NCBI RefSeq assembly: GCF_036345155.1
Contig: NZ_CP107772.1
Span: 868,001 to 932,000, forward strand
DNA length: 64,000 nt
Origin: Streptomyces sp. NBC_00582
GTDB taxonomy: Bacteria; Actinomycetota; Actinomycetes; Streptomycetales; Streptomycetaceae
Direction: 5' to 3'
Of the stretch, positions 29,239-41,200 are shown piece after piece (the stretch's first letter is position 1; every line of letters starts with the position of its first letter). The position numbers and the translations under genes are program-made. The notes below the pieces were generated by a model. It saw nothing but the letters and a program-made list of their open reading frames with translations, was not told where the DNA came from and made no database searches.

Positions 29239-32200
29239 CTAGTTGAGGCCGAGTTCCTTGTCGATCAGGTCGAACATCTCGTCGTCGGAGACGGCCTCGA
29301 GCAGTTCGTCGTCAGGGGCCCCGTCGGCCGACCTCTCCGCCGGGCCGTCCGACAGGCGCCACAGCAGCGCCTGCAGCCGGGTGGTGATCCTGGTGCGGGC
29401 GACGTCGTCGGCGGGGTCGAGGGCGGCGACGGCCGCCTCCAAGGCGTCGAGCGGCGTGAGGTCCCCTCCGTCCGCCCCTGCCGTCCGCGGAGCCAGTTCG
29501 GACAGCAGGCGTTCGCCGAGGGCGGCCGGGGTGGGGTGGTCGAAGACCAGGGTGGCGGGCAGGCCGAGACCCGTGACCTCCTTCAGCCGGTTGCGCAGCT
29601 CGACCGCCGTCAGGGAGTCGAACCCCAGATCGCGGAAGGCGTGACCGGGGCCGATGGCGCCGGTCCCGTCATGGCCGAGAACCACCGCGACCTGGGTGCG
29701 TACGAGGTGAAGCACGGTCCGTTCCTGTTCCGCCCGGCTCGCGCCCGCCAGCCGGTCGGCGAACGACCGCGCCGCACCCGGTACCGGCCCGCCGTCGGCC
29801 TCGGCATCCGCCGCGCCGACGCGGACCCGCGCCGCGTCGAGGAGCCGGGCCTCGGGGATCTCGTCGAAGAGGCGGCGTCGACGGGCGGCCGAGTAGGTCG
29901 CGGCGAACCGCTCCCAGATCACGTCGGCGACGACCAGGACCGTCTCGTCGTGTGCGAGGGCCTGTGGTACGGCGCCCACGGCCACCTCGGGGTCCATCAT
30001 GGGCACGCCGTAGCGCCGCAGCCGGTCGCCCTCGGCCTCGTGGACCATGCCGCCGCCGGCCCAGGCGCCCCACGCGATGGAGGTCGCCGTACGGCCCCGG
30101 CTGCGGCGCCATTCGGCGAACGCGTCGAGATAGGCGTTGGCCGCCGCGTAACCGGAGTGGCCGCCGTCGCCCCAGACACCCGCGCCCGACGAGAACAGGA
30201 CGAAGGCCTCCAGCGGGTGGTCGCCGAGCAGCGCGTCGAGGTGCAGGGCACCGGCGATCTTGGCTCGCATCACGTCCTGCAGTGCGTCGAGGTCCGTGTC
30301 TCCGATCGCGACGGACGGCGGCTCGGTGCCCGCCGCGTGCACCACGGCGTTGACCGGCGCGTCCTGCGGCACCTCCGCGAGGAGGGCGGCCAGGGCCTCC
30401 CGATCGGTGATGTCGCAGGCGGCGATGGTGACGCGGGCGCCGAGCGCGGTGAGTTCCTTCTCCAGTCCGTCCGCGCCCGGAGCGTCCGGGCCCCGTCGGC
30501 TCACGAGCAGCAGATGCCCGGCACCGGTCGCGGCCAGCCGCCGTGCCAGGTGCGCGCCGAGGGCTCCGGTGCCGCCGGTGATGAGCGTCGTACCCGCGAA
30601 GCCGACCGTGCGCCGCTCGTCGGCCTCGGCGTCGACCGGCTTGCGGACCATGCGGCGTACGTACAGTCCGTCCTCGCGTACGGCGAACTGGTCCTCGTCC
30701 TCGTCGCCGGCCAGAGCGGTACGGAGCCGCTCCCAGAGCTGGTTTCCGAGTGCCGCGCCCGCGCCCGCGCATGCGTGCTCGTCGTCAGGGGGTGCGGGGA
30801 GGTCGATGAGGCCTCCCCATCGCTGGGGATGGTCGAGCCCGTAGACCCGGCCGAGCCCCCAGACCGCCGCCTGCTCGGGGAGCGGACCGGCGGCCGGGTG
30901 CACGCCGACCGCTCCCCGGGTGACCGTCCACAGCGGTGCCTCCACCTCCGTGTCCGTGAGCGCCTGCATGAGCAGGAAGGTCGTCGTGACGGCCTCGGGC
31001 ACGGCGGAGCGCCGTGGTTCGGTGGCGGAACGGTCGCCGCGCGGTGCGAGGGGAAGCAGATTCAGCACGCCGGCGAGGAGCGGGTTCTCTTCGAAGGCCG
31101 CACGGAGACGGTCCGCCAGAGCGGCCCGGTCCTCCCGCGCCCCGTCGAAGACGACCGTGACGACGTCCTCGACCTCCTGGTGACCCCGCAGCCGTTCGAC
31201 GAGTTCCTGGGCGGTGCCATCGGCGGCCCCGTCGGCGCCGGGCAACACGACCAGCCAGTGAGACGCCAACGGGCCGGCCGTGGCCATCGATGCGCCGGTC
31301 GGCTGCCATGTCACCGCGTAACGCCAGGAGTCCAGCAGGGCGCTCTCCCGCTTGCGCCGACGCCACTCCGCCAGGACGGGCAGCACCGGTTCCACCGTGT
31401 CGAGCGTCCCGCGCCGCTCGGGCGCCAGCTCGAGGGTGTCGGCGAGTGCCTCCAAATCCTCGCGTTCGACCGCCTCCCAGAAGAGCGCGTCCACCTCGTC
31501 GCCCAAGGGGCTGCCCGGCTCGCCGTGGGGGGCGGGTTCGGGGAGGTCGAGCCAGTAGCGGCGGTGCTGGAAGGCGTAGGTCGGCAGCGGGACCGTGCGG
31601 GCGCCCTGGCCGGCCAGGACCGCCGTCCAGTCCACCGGGACACCGCGCACCCACGCCTCCGCGAGGGAGGTCAGGAAACGGTGGGCGTCGCCCTTGTCCC
31701 GGCGCAACGTCCCGACAACGACCGCGTCGGGTGCGGCCTCCTGGACCGCCATGCCCAGCACCGGGTGGGAACTGACCTCGACGAACGAGCCATAGCCCTG
31801 CTCCACCAGAGCATCGACGGCGTCCGCGAAACGCACCCGCTGCCGCAGGTTCCGGTACCAGTAACCCCCGTCCAGCCGGGCGGTGTCGACGACCTCCGCC
31901 TCGGTCGTGGAGAAGAACGGCACTTCACCGGAGCGCGGCTCGACGGCCGCGAGCACCTCCGCCAGTTCGGCCTCGATGGCCTCCACGTGCCAGGTGTGCG
32001 AGGCGTAGTCCACCGGGACACGACGAGCCCGGATGTCACTGCTCTCGCAGTGCGCCATCAGCTCATCGAGGGCGTCCGCGTCACCGGCGACCACCACCGA
32101 ACCCGGACCGTTCACCGCGGCCACATCGATCCGGCCTTCCCAGCCGGTCAGCAGTTCCTCCACCCCGGTGAGCGGCAGCGGGACCGACACCATGCCGCCG

Positions 32201-35200
32201 CGTCCGGCGATCGCCCGGATCGCCCGCGACCGCAGCGCCACCACCCGCGCACCATCCTCCAGCGACAGACCACCCGCCACCACCGCGGCAGCGATCTCTC
32301 CCTGCGAGTGCCCCATCACCACGGACGGCTGAACACCACAGGCACGCCACACCGCCGCCAACGACACCATCACCGCCCACGACACCGGCTGCACCACATC
32401 CACCTCAGCCAGCTCACCGCCACCCCGGACGACCTCACTCAGCGACCACTCCACATGCGGGGCAAGCGCACGCTCACACGCCTCCATCGACGCGGCGAAC
32501 ACCGGTGAGACGTCCCACAGTTCACGCCCCATACCGACCCACTGCGCCCCCTGCCCCGGGAACACGAACACCACCCGGTCCACGCCACCGGTCACCGCAC
32601 CCCGCACGACGGACGACGCGCTACCGCCGTCATCCGCCGCGAGCGCCTTGGTGCCAAGGATCAGGGCGTCGTGCTCAGCCCCCAGGACGACAGCCCGGTT
32701 CTCGAACGCCGTACGCGTCGACGCCAACGACCACGCCACATCCACCGACCGGACACCCTCACCAGCCGACTCGACATACGACGCCAGACGCCCCGCCTGA
32801 CCCGCCAGCCCCTCCCCACCACGACCCGACACCACCCACGGCACCTCGCCGTCCACCACGAACACCGGCACCGCATCCACATCGGCGGAAGCCGTCGCCG
32901 ACAGCGCCGGAGACTCCTCCAACACCACATGCGCATTCGTCCCGCTGATCCCGAAGGACGACACACCGGCCCGGCGCGGACGCCCCTCGACCTCCGGCCA
33001 CTCCACCGCCTCCGTCAGCAACGACACCTCCCCCGCCGACCAGTCGACATGCGAGGACGGGGCGTCGACATGCAGCGTGCCCGGCACGAGGCCGTGGCGC
33101 ATGGCGAGCACCATCTTCATCACGCCGGCCATACCGGACGCGGTCTGGGTGTGCCCGATGTTGGACTTGACCGAGCCGATGAGCAGCGGCTGTCGGGACG
33201 GACGGTCCTGCCCGTAGGTCGCCAGCAGGGCCTGCGCCTCGATCGGGTCGCCCAGCCGGGTGCCCGTGCCGTGCGCCTCCACGACGTCGACGTCACCGCA
33301 GGTGAGGCGGGCGTCGGCGAGGGCGGCGCGGATGACTCGTTGCTGGGAGGGGCCGTTGGGCGCGGTGAGGCCGTTGCTGGCCCCGTCCTGGTTGATCGCC
33401 GAACCCCGCACCACCGCCAGCACCGGATGCCCGTTGCGGCGGGCGTCCGACAGCCGCTCCAGCAGGAGCACCCCCACTCCCTCGGCGAGGGAGAAGCCGT
33501 CGGCGGCCTCGGCGAAGGGCTTGCACCGGCCGTCGGGGGCGAGGCCCCGCTGCCGGCTGAAGCCCACGAACGGCGCCGGATCGGCCATGACCATCGCCGC
33601 GCCCGCCAGCGCCATCGCACACTCGCCCGACCGCAGGGCCCGTACCGCGAGATGCAGCGCGACCAGCGACGAGGAGCACGCGGTGTCCACGGTCACCGCC
33701 GGTCCCTCGAGTCCGAGGACGTAGGAGACGCGACCGGAGGCGACGGCGGTCGAGGCACCGGTGACGAGGTAGCCCTCGGTGCCCTCGGTGCCGCGGCCGA
33801 GCAGGGTGCCGTAGTTCTGGTCCGTCAGACCCGTGAAGACGCCGGTGCTACTGCCGCGCAGGGTTCTCGGGTCGATGCCGGCCTGCTCGAACGCCTCCCA
33901 CGACGTCTCCAGGAGCAGTCGCTGCTGCGGATCCATCGCCGCCGCCTCGCGCGGGGAGATTCCGAAGAAGGCCGCGTCGAACTCCCCGGCGTCGTGCAGG
34001 AAGCCGCCGTGCCGGACGTAGCTGGTGCCGTGCCGGTCGGGGTCGGGGTGGTAGAGCCTGGTCGTGTCCCAGCCACGGTCGGCGGGGAAGCCCGTGATGA
34101 GGTCCTGGCCTTCGGTGACGACCCGCCAGAGGTCCTCGGGGGACGTGATGCCGCCCGGGTAACGGCACCCCATGCCGACGACGGCGATGAGGTCGTCGTC
34201 GGTGGAGGGCGCCCGCGAACCGGCCGCTGTCGCGGACGACTCAGAGTCCTGCCCCCGTTCGGCATGGTCTCCGAGGGCCAGTCGGCGGAGGTGGGCGGCG
34301 AGGGCGAGCGGGGTGGGGTGGTCGAAGACGACCGTCGTCGGGATCTTCAGACCGGTGCGGGCGGTGAGGCGGTTGCGGAGTTCGACAGCGCTGACCGAGT
34401 CGAAACCCAACTCCTTGAAGGCGTAGGCGGCGTCGACGGCTGCCGCCGAGTCATGACCGAGCACGACGGCCGCCTCGGACCGGACGAGATCCTGCAGGAA
34501 TCGGTCGTGTTCGGAAGCGGGCAGGGCGCCCACCCGTTTCGCGAAGCTCGGCGCCGCCGCGTCCGTGCCCCGTTCGTCCTGTGCCCCGGCGTCTCGGGGC
34601 TCGTCCTGCGGTTCCAGTGCGGCGATGAGCGGGGCGGGCCGGGCGGCGCTGAAGACGGGCACGAAACGTGCCCAGTCGACGTCGGCGACCGCGACGACCG
34701 TGTCGTCGTGGTCGAGCGCCTCCTGGAGGGCCGTCATCGCCGGTTCCGCCGCGATGACGGGGATGCCACGGCGGCGCAGCGGGTCGCGCATGTCCTCACC
34801 GATCATGCCGCCGCCGTCCCAGGGACCCCAGGCGACCGAGAGCACCGGAAGCCCGCTCGTGCGGCGCGCGGACTCGGCGAGGGCATCCAGGCAGGCGTTG
34901 GCGGCCGCGTAAGCCGCGTGGTCGGCGACCCCCCAGACACCGGAGATCGAGGAGAAGAGGATCAGCGCATCGGTCTCGGCCGGGTCCAGGAGCCGGATGA
35001 GATGCTGCGCCCCGGCCACCTTGCCTGCGATGACCTCGGAGAACTCCGCCATGCCGAGGTCGGTGAGCGCCCCGAGGGTGCCGACGCCCGCGGCGTGCAC
35101 CACCGTGCGAACGGTACGACCTTCCGCGCGCAGGGAATCCAGCAGATCCCCGAGCGCCGTGCTGTCGGCCACATCGCACGCGGTGACGGTCAACCGAGCG

Positions 35201-38200
35201 CCCAGCGCGGCGAGTTCCGTCTCCAGTTCCCTCAGTCCCGCGTCGTCGCTCCTGCCTCGCCGGCTGACCAGCACCACGTCCTCGGCACCACCACGCGCCA
35301 GCCACCGGGCGACGTGCGCGCCGAGCGCACCGGTTCCGCCGGTCACGAGGGCGGTACCGCGCGGTGTCCAGTGCCGCCCGGTGGCCCGCCCGGAAGCCGA
35401 CCGAGGGGCCGGCACCAGACGCCGTACGAAGGTGCTGTTGGCGCGCACGGCCACCTGGTCCTCGGCGCTGTCACCGGACGAGGCCAGAACGGCGCAGAGC
35501 GCACCGGTGTCCCGTGCGTCGAGCCGTTCGGGAAGGTCCACCAGCCCGCCCCAGCGCTCCGGGAACTCCAGGGCCGCGACCCTCCCCAGCCCCCAGACCG
35601 CAGCCTGTGCCGGCCGGGTGACCGGCTCCTGGTCCCCCACCGCCACGGCGCCTCGCGTGACACACCACAGGGGCACGTCCGTCCCGGTCTCTCCGAGCAC
35701 CTTCTCTCCGAGCACCTGGAGGAGGGAGACGGTGAGCGCGGCCCCGGTGGTCACCACGGGATGGTCGGGCAACGGGTCCTCGTCCAGCCCCAGCAGTGAC
35801 AGCACGCCGCTGAGCGGCACGGCAGGATCGGCCGACGCCTCGTCGAGCGCGGATGTCAGGACATCGCGGTCGACGTGGCGCGACGTGAGTTCAAGGACTC
35901 GTACGTCGGCGCCGTGGGCCGTCAGACCGCCGGAGAGGGAGGTGGTGAGCTCGGTTTCGGAGTGTCCCTGGGGGACGACGAGCAGCCACGTACCGGTCAG
36001 GGCGACGGCGCGTGTGTCACGGGCGACCGGCTTCCACACCACCTTGTACCGCCAGCCGTCCACCGCCGACCGCACCACCTGCTCCCTGCGCCACCCCGAC
36101 AGCACGGGAAGAACACCGGCCAGGGCCTCACCGCCGGACACCCCCAACGTCCCCGCCAAAGCCTCCAGGTCCTCCCGCTCCACCGCCTCCCAGAAACGGG
36201 CGTCCACGGCCTCCTGCCCGGAAGCCACAGCGGCAGTGGGAGCCGTACTCTCCAGCCAGTAGCGTCGGCGTTGGAAGGCGTAGGTCGGCAGCGGGACCGT
36301 GCGGGCGTCGTGGCCGGCCAGGACCGCCGTCCAGTCCACCGGGACACCGCGCACCCATGCCTCGGCGAGGGAGGTCAGGAAGCGGTGGGCGTCGCCCTTG
36401 TCCCGGCGCAGTGTCCCCGTCACGACCGCGTCCGGTGCGGCCTCCTGGACCGCCATGCCCAGCACCGGGTGGGAACTGACCTCGACGAACGCGCCGTAGC
36501 CCTGCTCCACCAGAGCATCGACGGCATCGGCGAAACGCACCCGCTGCCGCAGGTTCCGATACCAGTACCCCCCGTCCAGCCGGGCGGTGTCGACGACCTC
36601 GGCCTCGGTCGTGGAGAAGAACGGCACCTCACCGGAGCGCGGCTCGACAGCCGCGAGCACGTCCGCCAGTTCGTCCTCGATGGCCTCCACGTGCCAGGTG
36701 TGCGAGGCGTAGTCCACCGGGACACGACGAGCCCGGATGTCACTGCTCTCGCAGTGCGCCATCAGCTCATCCAGCGCGTCCGCATCCCCGGCGACCACCA
36801 CCGAGCCAGGACCGTTCACCGCGGCGACATCGATACGGCCTTCCCAGCCGGTCAGCAGCTCCTCGACGTCCGACAGGGGAAGGGGGACGGAGACCATGCC
36901 ACCACGCCCGGCGATCGCCCGGATCGCCCGCGAACGCAGCGCCACCACCCGCGCCCCGTCCTCCAGCGACAGACCACCCGCCACCACCGCGGCAGCGATC
37001 TCTCCCTGCGAGTGCCCCATCACCACGGACGGCTGAACACCGCAGGCACGCCAGACCGCCGCGAGCGACACCATCACCGCCCACGACACCGGCTGCACCA
37101 CATCCACCTCAGCCAGCTCAGCCCCGCCCCGCACGACCTCGCTCAGCGACCACTCCACATGCGGGGCAAGCGCACGCTCACACGCCTCCATCGACGCCGC
37201 GAACACCGGCGAGGCATCCCACAACTCCCGCCCCATACCGACCCACTGCGCCCCCTGCCCCGGGAACACGAACACCACATCACCGGCAGCACGAGCAGCC
37301 CGCCCACGCACCACCGAGGACGGCGTCACCCCGTCATCCGCCGCGAGCGCCTTGGTGCCAAGGATCAGGGCGTCGTGCTCAGCCCCCAGGACGACAGCCC
37401 GGTTCTCGAACGCCGTACGCGTCGACGCCAACGACCACGCCACGTCCACCGGTCGGACGTCCTCGTCCGCCGACTCGACGTACGACGCCAGACGCCCCGC
37501 CTGACCCGCCAGCCCCTCCCCACCACGACCCGACACCACCCACGGCACCGCGCCCTCCACCACGAACACCGGCACCGCATCCACATCGGCGGAAGCCGTC
37601 GCCGACAGCGCCGGAGACTCCTCCAACACCACATGCGCATTCGTCCCGCTGATCCCGAAGGACGACACACCGGCCCGGCGCGGACGCCCCTCGACCTCCG
37701 GCCACTCCACCGCCTCCGTCAGCAACGACACCTCCCCCGCCGACCAGTCGACATGGGGCGTCGGCTCGTCGACGTGCAACGTCCGGGGAAGCAATCCGTG
37801 CTGCAACGCCAGCACCATCTTCATCACACCGACAACGCCCGCGGCGGCCTGTGTATGACCGACGTTGGACTTCAACGAGCCCAGCCGCAGGGGCCGTTCC
37901 GGGTCCCTGCCCTGGCCGTAGGTCGCCAGCAGGGCCTGCGCCTCGATCGGGTCACCCAGCGTCGTCCCCGTACCGTGCGCCTCCACCGCGTCCACCAGGT
38001 CAGCGCTCAGACGCGCGTTCGCCAGCGCCGCACGGATCACCCGCTCCTGCGAAGGACCGTTGGGCGCGGTCAGACCATTGCTGGCCCCGTCCTGGTTGAC
38101 CGCCGAACCCCGCACCACCGCCAGCACCGGATGACCATTACGGCGGGCGTCCGACAGCCGCTCCAGCAGCAGCACCCCCACACCCTCACCCCAGCCCGTA

Positions 38201-41200
38201 CCGTCCGCACCCGCCGCGAACGGCTTGCAACGACCATCCGGCGCCAGCCCACGCTGCCTGCTGAACTCCACGAAGATGCCGGGCTCTGCCATCACGGTCG
38301 CTCCTCCGGCGAGCGCGAAGGAGCACTCGCCGGAGCGCAGCGCCTGGACGGCCATGTGCAGGGCCACCAGCGAGGAGGAACACGCCGTGTCCACGGTCAC
38401 CGCCTGCCCACGCAGGCCGAGGACATAGGCGATCCGCCCGCTTGCCACGCTGCACGAGGTGCCGGTCAGGAGATATCCGTCGACCGACTCGGGGGCTCGG
38501 TGCAACCCGGGACCGTACTCCTGCTGCATGAGTCCTACGAACACTCCCCCGTCGCGCTCACGTAGCGTCTCCGGGTCGATCCCGGCCCGTTCAAGGGCCT
38601 CCCAGGAGGTCTCCAGCAGCAGGCGCTGCTGCGGGTCCATGGCGACGGCCTCGCGCGGCGAGATGCCGAAGAAGCCGGCGTCGAAGTCGCCCGCGTCGTA
38701 CAGGAACGAGCCGGAGCGTGCATACGTGGTCCCGTGCCGCTGCGGGTCGGGGTCGTAGAGGTTGTCGAGGTCCCATCCCCGATCGGTGGGGAAGCCGGAG
38801 ATGGTGTCACCGCCACCGGAGAGCAGTTCCCACAGCTCTTCCGGTGTGCGGATGCCACCGGGCAGACGGCAGCCCATGGCCACGATCGCGATGGGCTCGT
38901 TCTCGGCGGCGGGCTTCGAATCCGCTGAGATCTCGGAAGCCGTGTCGCCGCCGCCGTGGAGCAGACCGCGCACATGGCGGGCCAGTGCCTGGGGAGTGGG
39001 GTGGTCGAAGAGAACAGAGGCGGGCAGGGAGAGCCCGGTGTCCGCGACCAGTCGGTTGCGCAGTTCGACAGAGGTCGCGGAGTCGAAGCCCTGTGCCTTG
39101 AAAGTGAGAGTCGCCTCGACATCAGCGGCAGTGGCATGCCCCAGCACGGCGGCGGCATGGGCCCGGATGCGCTGCACCCAGTCGTTGCGCAACTGCGGAG
39201 GTGTGAGGGCGGCTGCTTCCTCGGACTCGCCGAGTTCCTCGACGGGAAGGGTGAGACGACGGGCCGTCGCGCCGCCGTCCAGCCAGTAGCGTCGGCGTTG
39301 GAAGGCGTAGGTCGGCAGCGGGACCGTGCGGGCGTCGTGGCCGGCCAGGACCGCCGTCCAGTCCACCGGGACACCGCGCACCCACGCCTCCGCGAGGGAG
39401 GTCAGGAAACGGTGGGCGTCGCCCTTGTCCCGGCGCAGTGTCCCCGTCACGACCGCGTCCGGTGCGGCCTCCTGGACCGCCATGCCCAGCACCGGGTGGG
39501 AACTGACCTCGACGAACGCGCCGTAGCCCTGCTCCACCAGAGCATCGACGGCATCGGCGAAACGCACCCGCTGACGCAGGTTCCGGTACCAGTAACCCCC
39601 GTCCAGGCGTGCCGTGTCGACGACCTCCGCCTCGGTCGTGGAGAAGAACGGCACCTCACCGGAGCGCGGCTCCACGGCCGCCAGCACCCGGGCCAACTGG
39701 TCCTCGATGGCCTCGACGTGCCAGGTGTGCGAGGCGTAGTCCACCGGCACACGACGAGCCCGGATCTCCCGCGCCTCGCAGTGCGCCACCAGCTCATCCA
39801 GCGCGTCCGCGTCACCGGCCACCACCACCGAGCCAGGACCATTCACCGCGGCCACATCGATACGGCCTTCCCAGCCGGCCAGCAGCTCCTCGACGTCCGA
39901 CAGGGGAAGGGGGACGGAGACCATGCCGCCACGCCCGGCGATCGCCCGGATCGCCCGCGACCGCAACGCCACCACCCGCGCACCATCCTCCAGCGACAGA
40001 CCACCCGCCACCACCGCAGCAGCGATCTCCCCCTGCGAGTGCCCCATCACCACGGACGGCTGAACACCACAGGCACGCCACACCGCCGCCAACGACACCA
40101 TCACCGCCCACGACACCGGCTGCACCACATCCACCTCAGCCAGCTCAGCCCCGCCCCGCACCACCTCGCTCAGCGACCACTCCACATGCGGGGCAAGCGC
40201 ACGCTCACACGCCTCCATCGAGGCGGCGAACACCGGAGAGGCATCCCACAACTCCCGCCCCATACCCACCCACTGCGCCCCCTGACCCGGGAACACGAAC
40301 ACCACCCGGTCAGCAGCACCAGTCACCGCACCCCGCACCACACCCGAGCCGGCCACCTCACCCGCCGCCAACGCACCCAGCCCGGCTACGAGTTCGGCAG
40401 TCCCGGAACCCAGGACGACAGCCCGGTTCTCGAACGCCGTACGCGTCGACGCCAACGACCACGCCACGTCCACCGGACGCAGCTCGCCCGCCAACGACTC
40501 CAGACGCCCCGCCTGACCCTCCAGCCCCTCCCCACCACGACCCGAGACCACCCACGGCACCACACCACCAGCCACGAACACCGGCATCGCGTCCACATCG
40601 GCGGAAGCCTCCTCCGGGACCGCCGGAGCCTCCTCCACCACCACATGCGCGTTCGTCCCGCCCATGCCGAAGGCGCTCACCCCTGCGACGAGGGGCATGT
40701 CGGGGCGAGGCCAGGCGCTGTGGGTGTCCTGAACTCGAAGTCGGAGGGTGTCGAGGGGGATGTCGGGGTTGGGCGTCCGGTAGTTCAGGCTGGCCGGAAG
40801 TTCGCGGTGCTGGAGGGCCAGGACCGTCTTGACCAGGCCGGCGATTCCGGCCGCGCCCTCCAGATGACCCACGTTGGTCTTCACGGAGCCCACGCGCAGT
40901 GGCTCCTCGGACGGCCTTCCCCGGCCCAGGGCCGCACCGAGGGCGGCCGCCTCGACGGGGTCACCGACCGGCGTCCCGGTTCCGTGGAGTTCGACGTACT
41001 GGACGTCGTGCGGGGACGTCCCGGCGTTGCGCAGAGCGCGGCGGATGACGTCTTCCTGAGCGTGGGGGTCCGGAGCGGTGAGTGTGTCACCACCACCGTC
41101 GTTGTTGACCGCGCTGCCCCGGATGACGGCACGGATGGGGTCGCCGTCGGCGAGGGCACGGTCGAGCGGCTTCAGTACGAGGAGGCCACCGCCTTCGCCG

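Larger units (their letters stand above)
29239..34195 (-). other. PKS1 module 2: KS-AT(methylmalonyl)-KR(A2)-ACP plus docking tail
   Basis: The KS is intact (DTACSSS) and the AT has GHSQG/YASH. The KR has VWGDGGHSGY, that is, Trp at -8 and His at -3 from the catalytic Tyr, with no LDD motif, and is predicted A2. The ACP is LGFDSLTAV. The docking segment follows. Limits are approximate. Confidence 0.85.
34196..38910 (-). other. PKS1 module 1: KS-AT(methylmalonyl)-KR(A2)-ACP
   Basis: The KS is intact (Cys codon at 38380-38382) and the AT has GHSQG/YASH. The KR has VWGVADHAAY, no LDD, and is predicted A2. No DH is present between AT and KR. The ACP is LGFDSVSAV. Limits are approximate. Confidence 0.85.
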
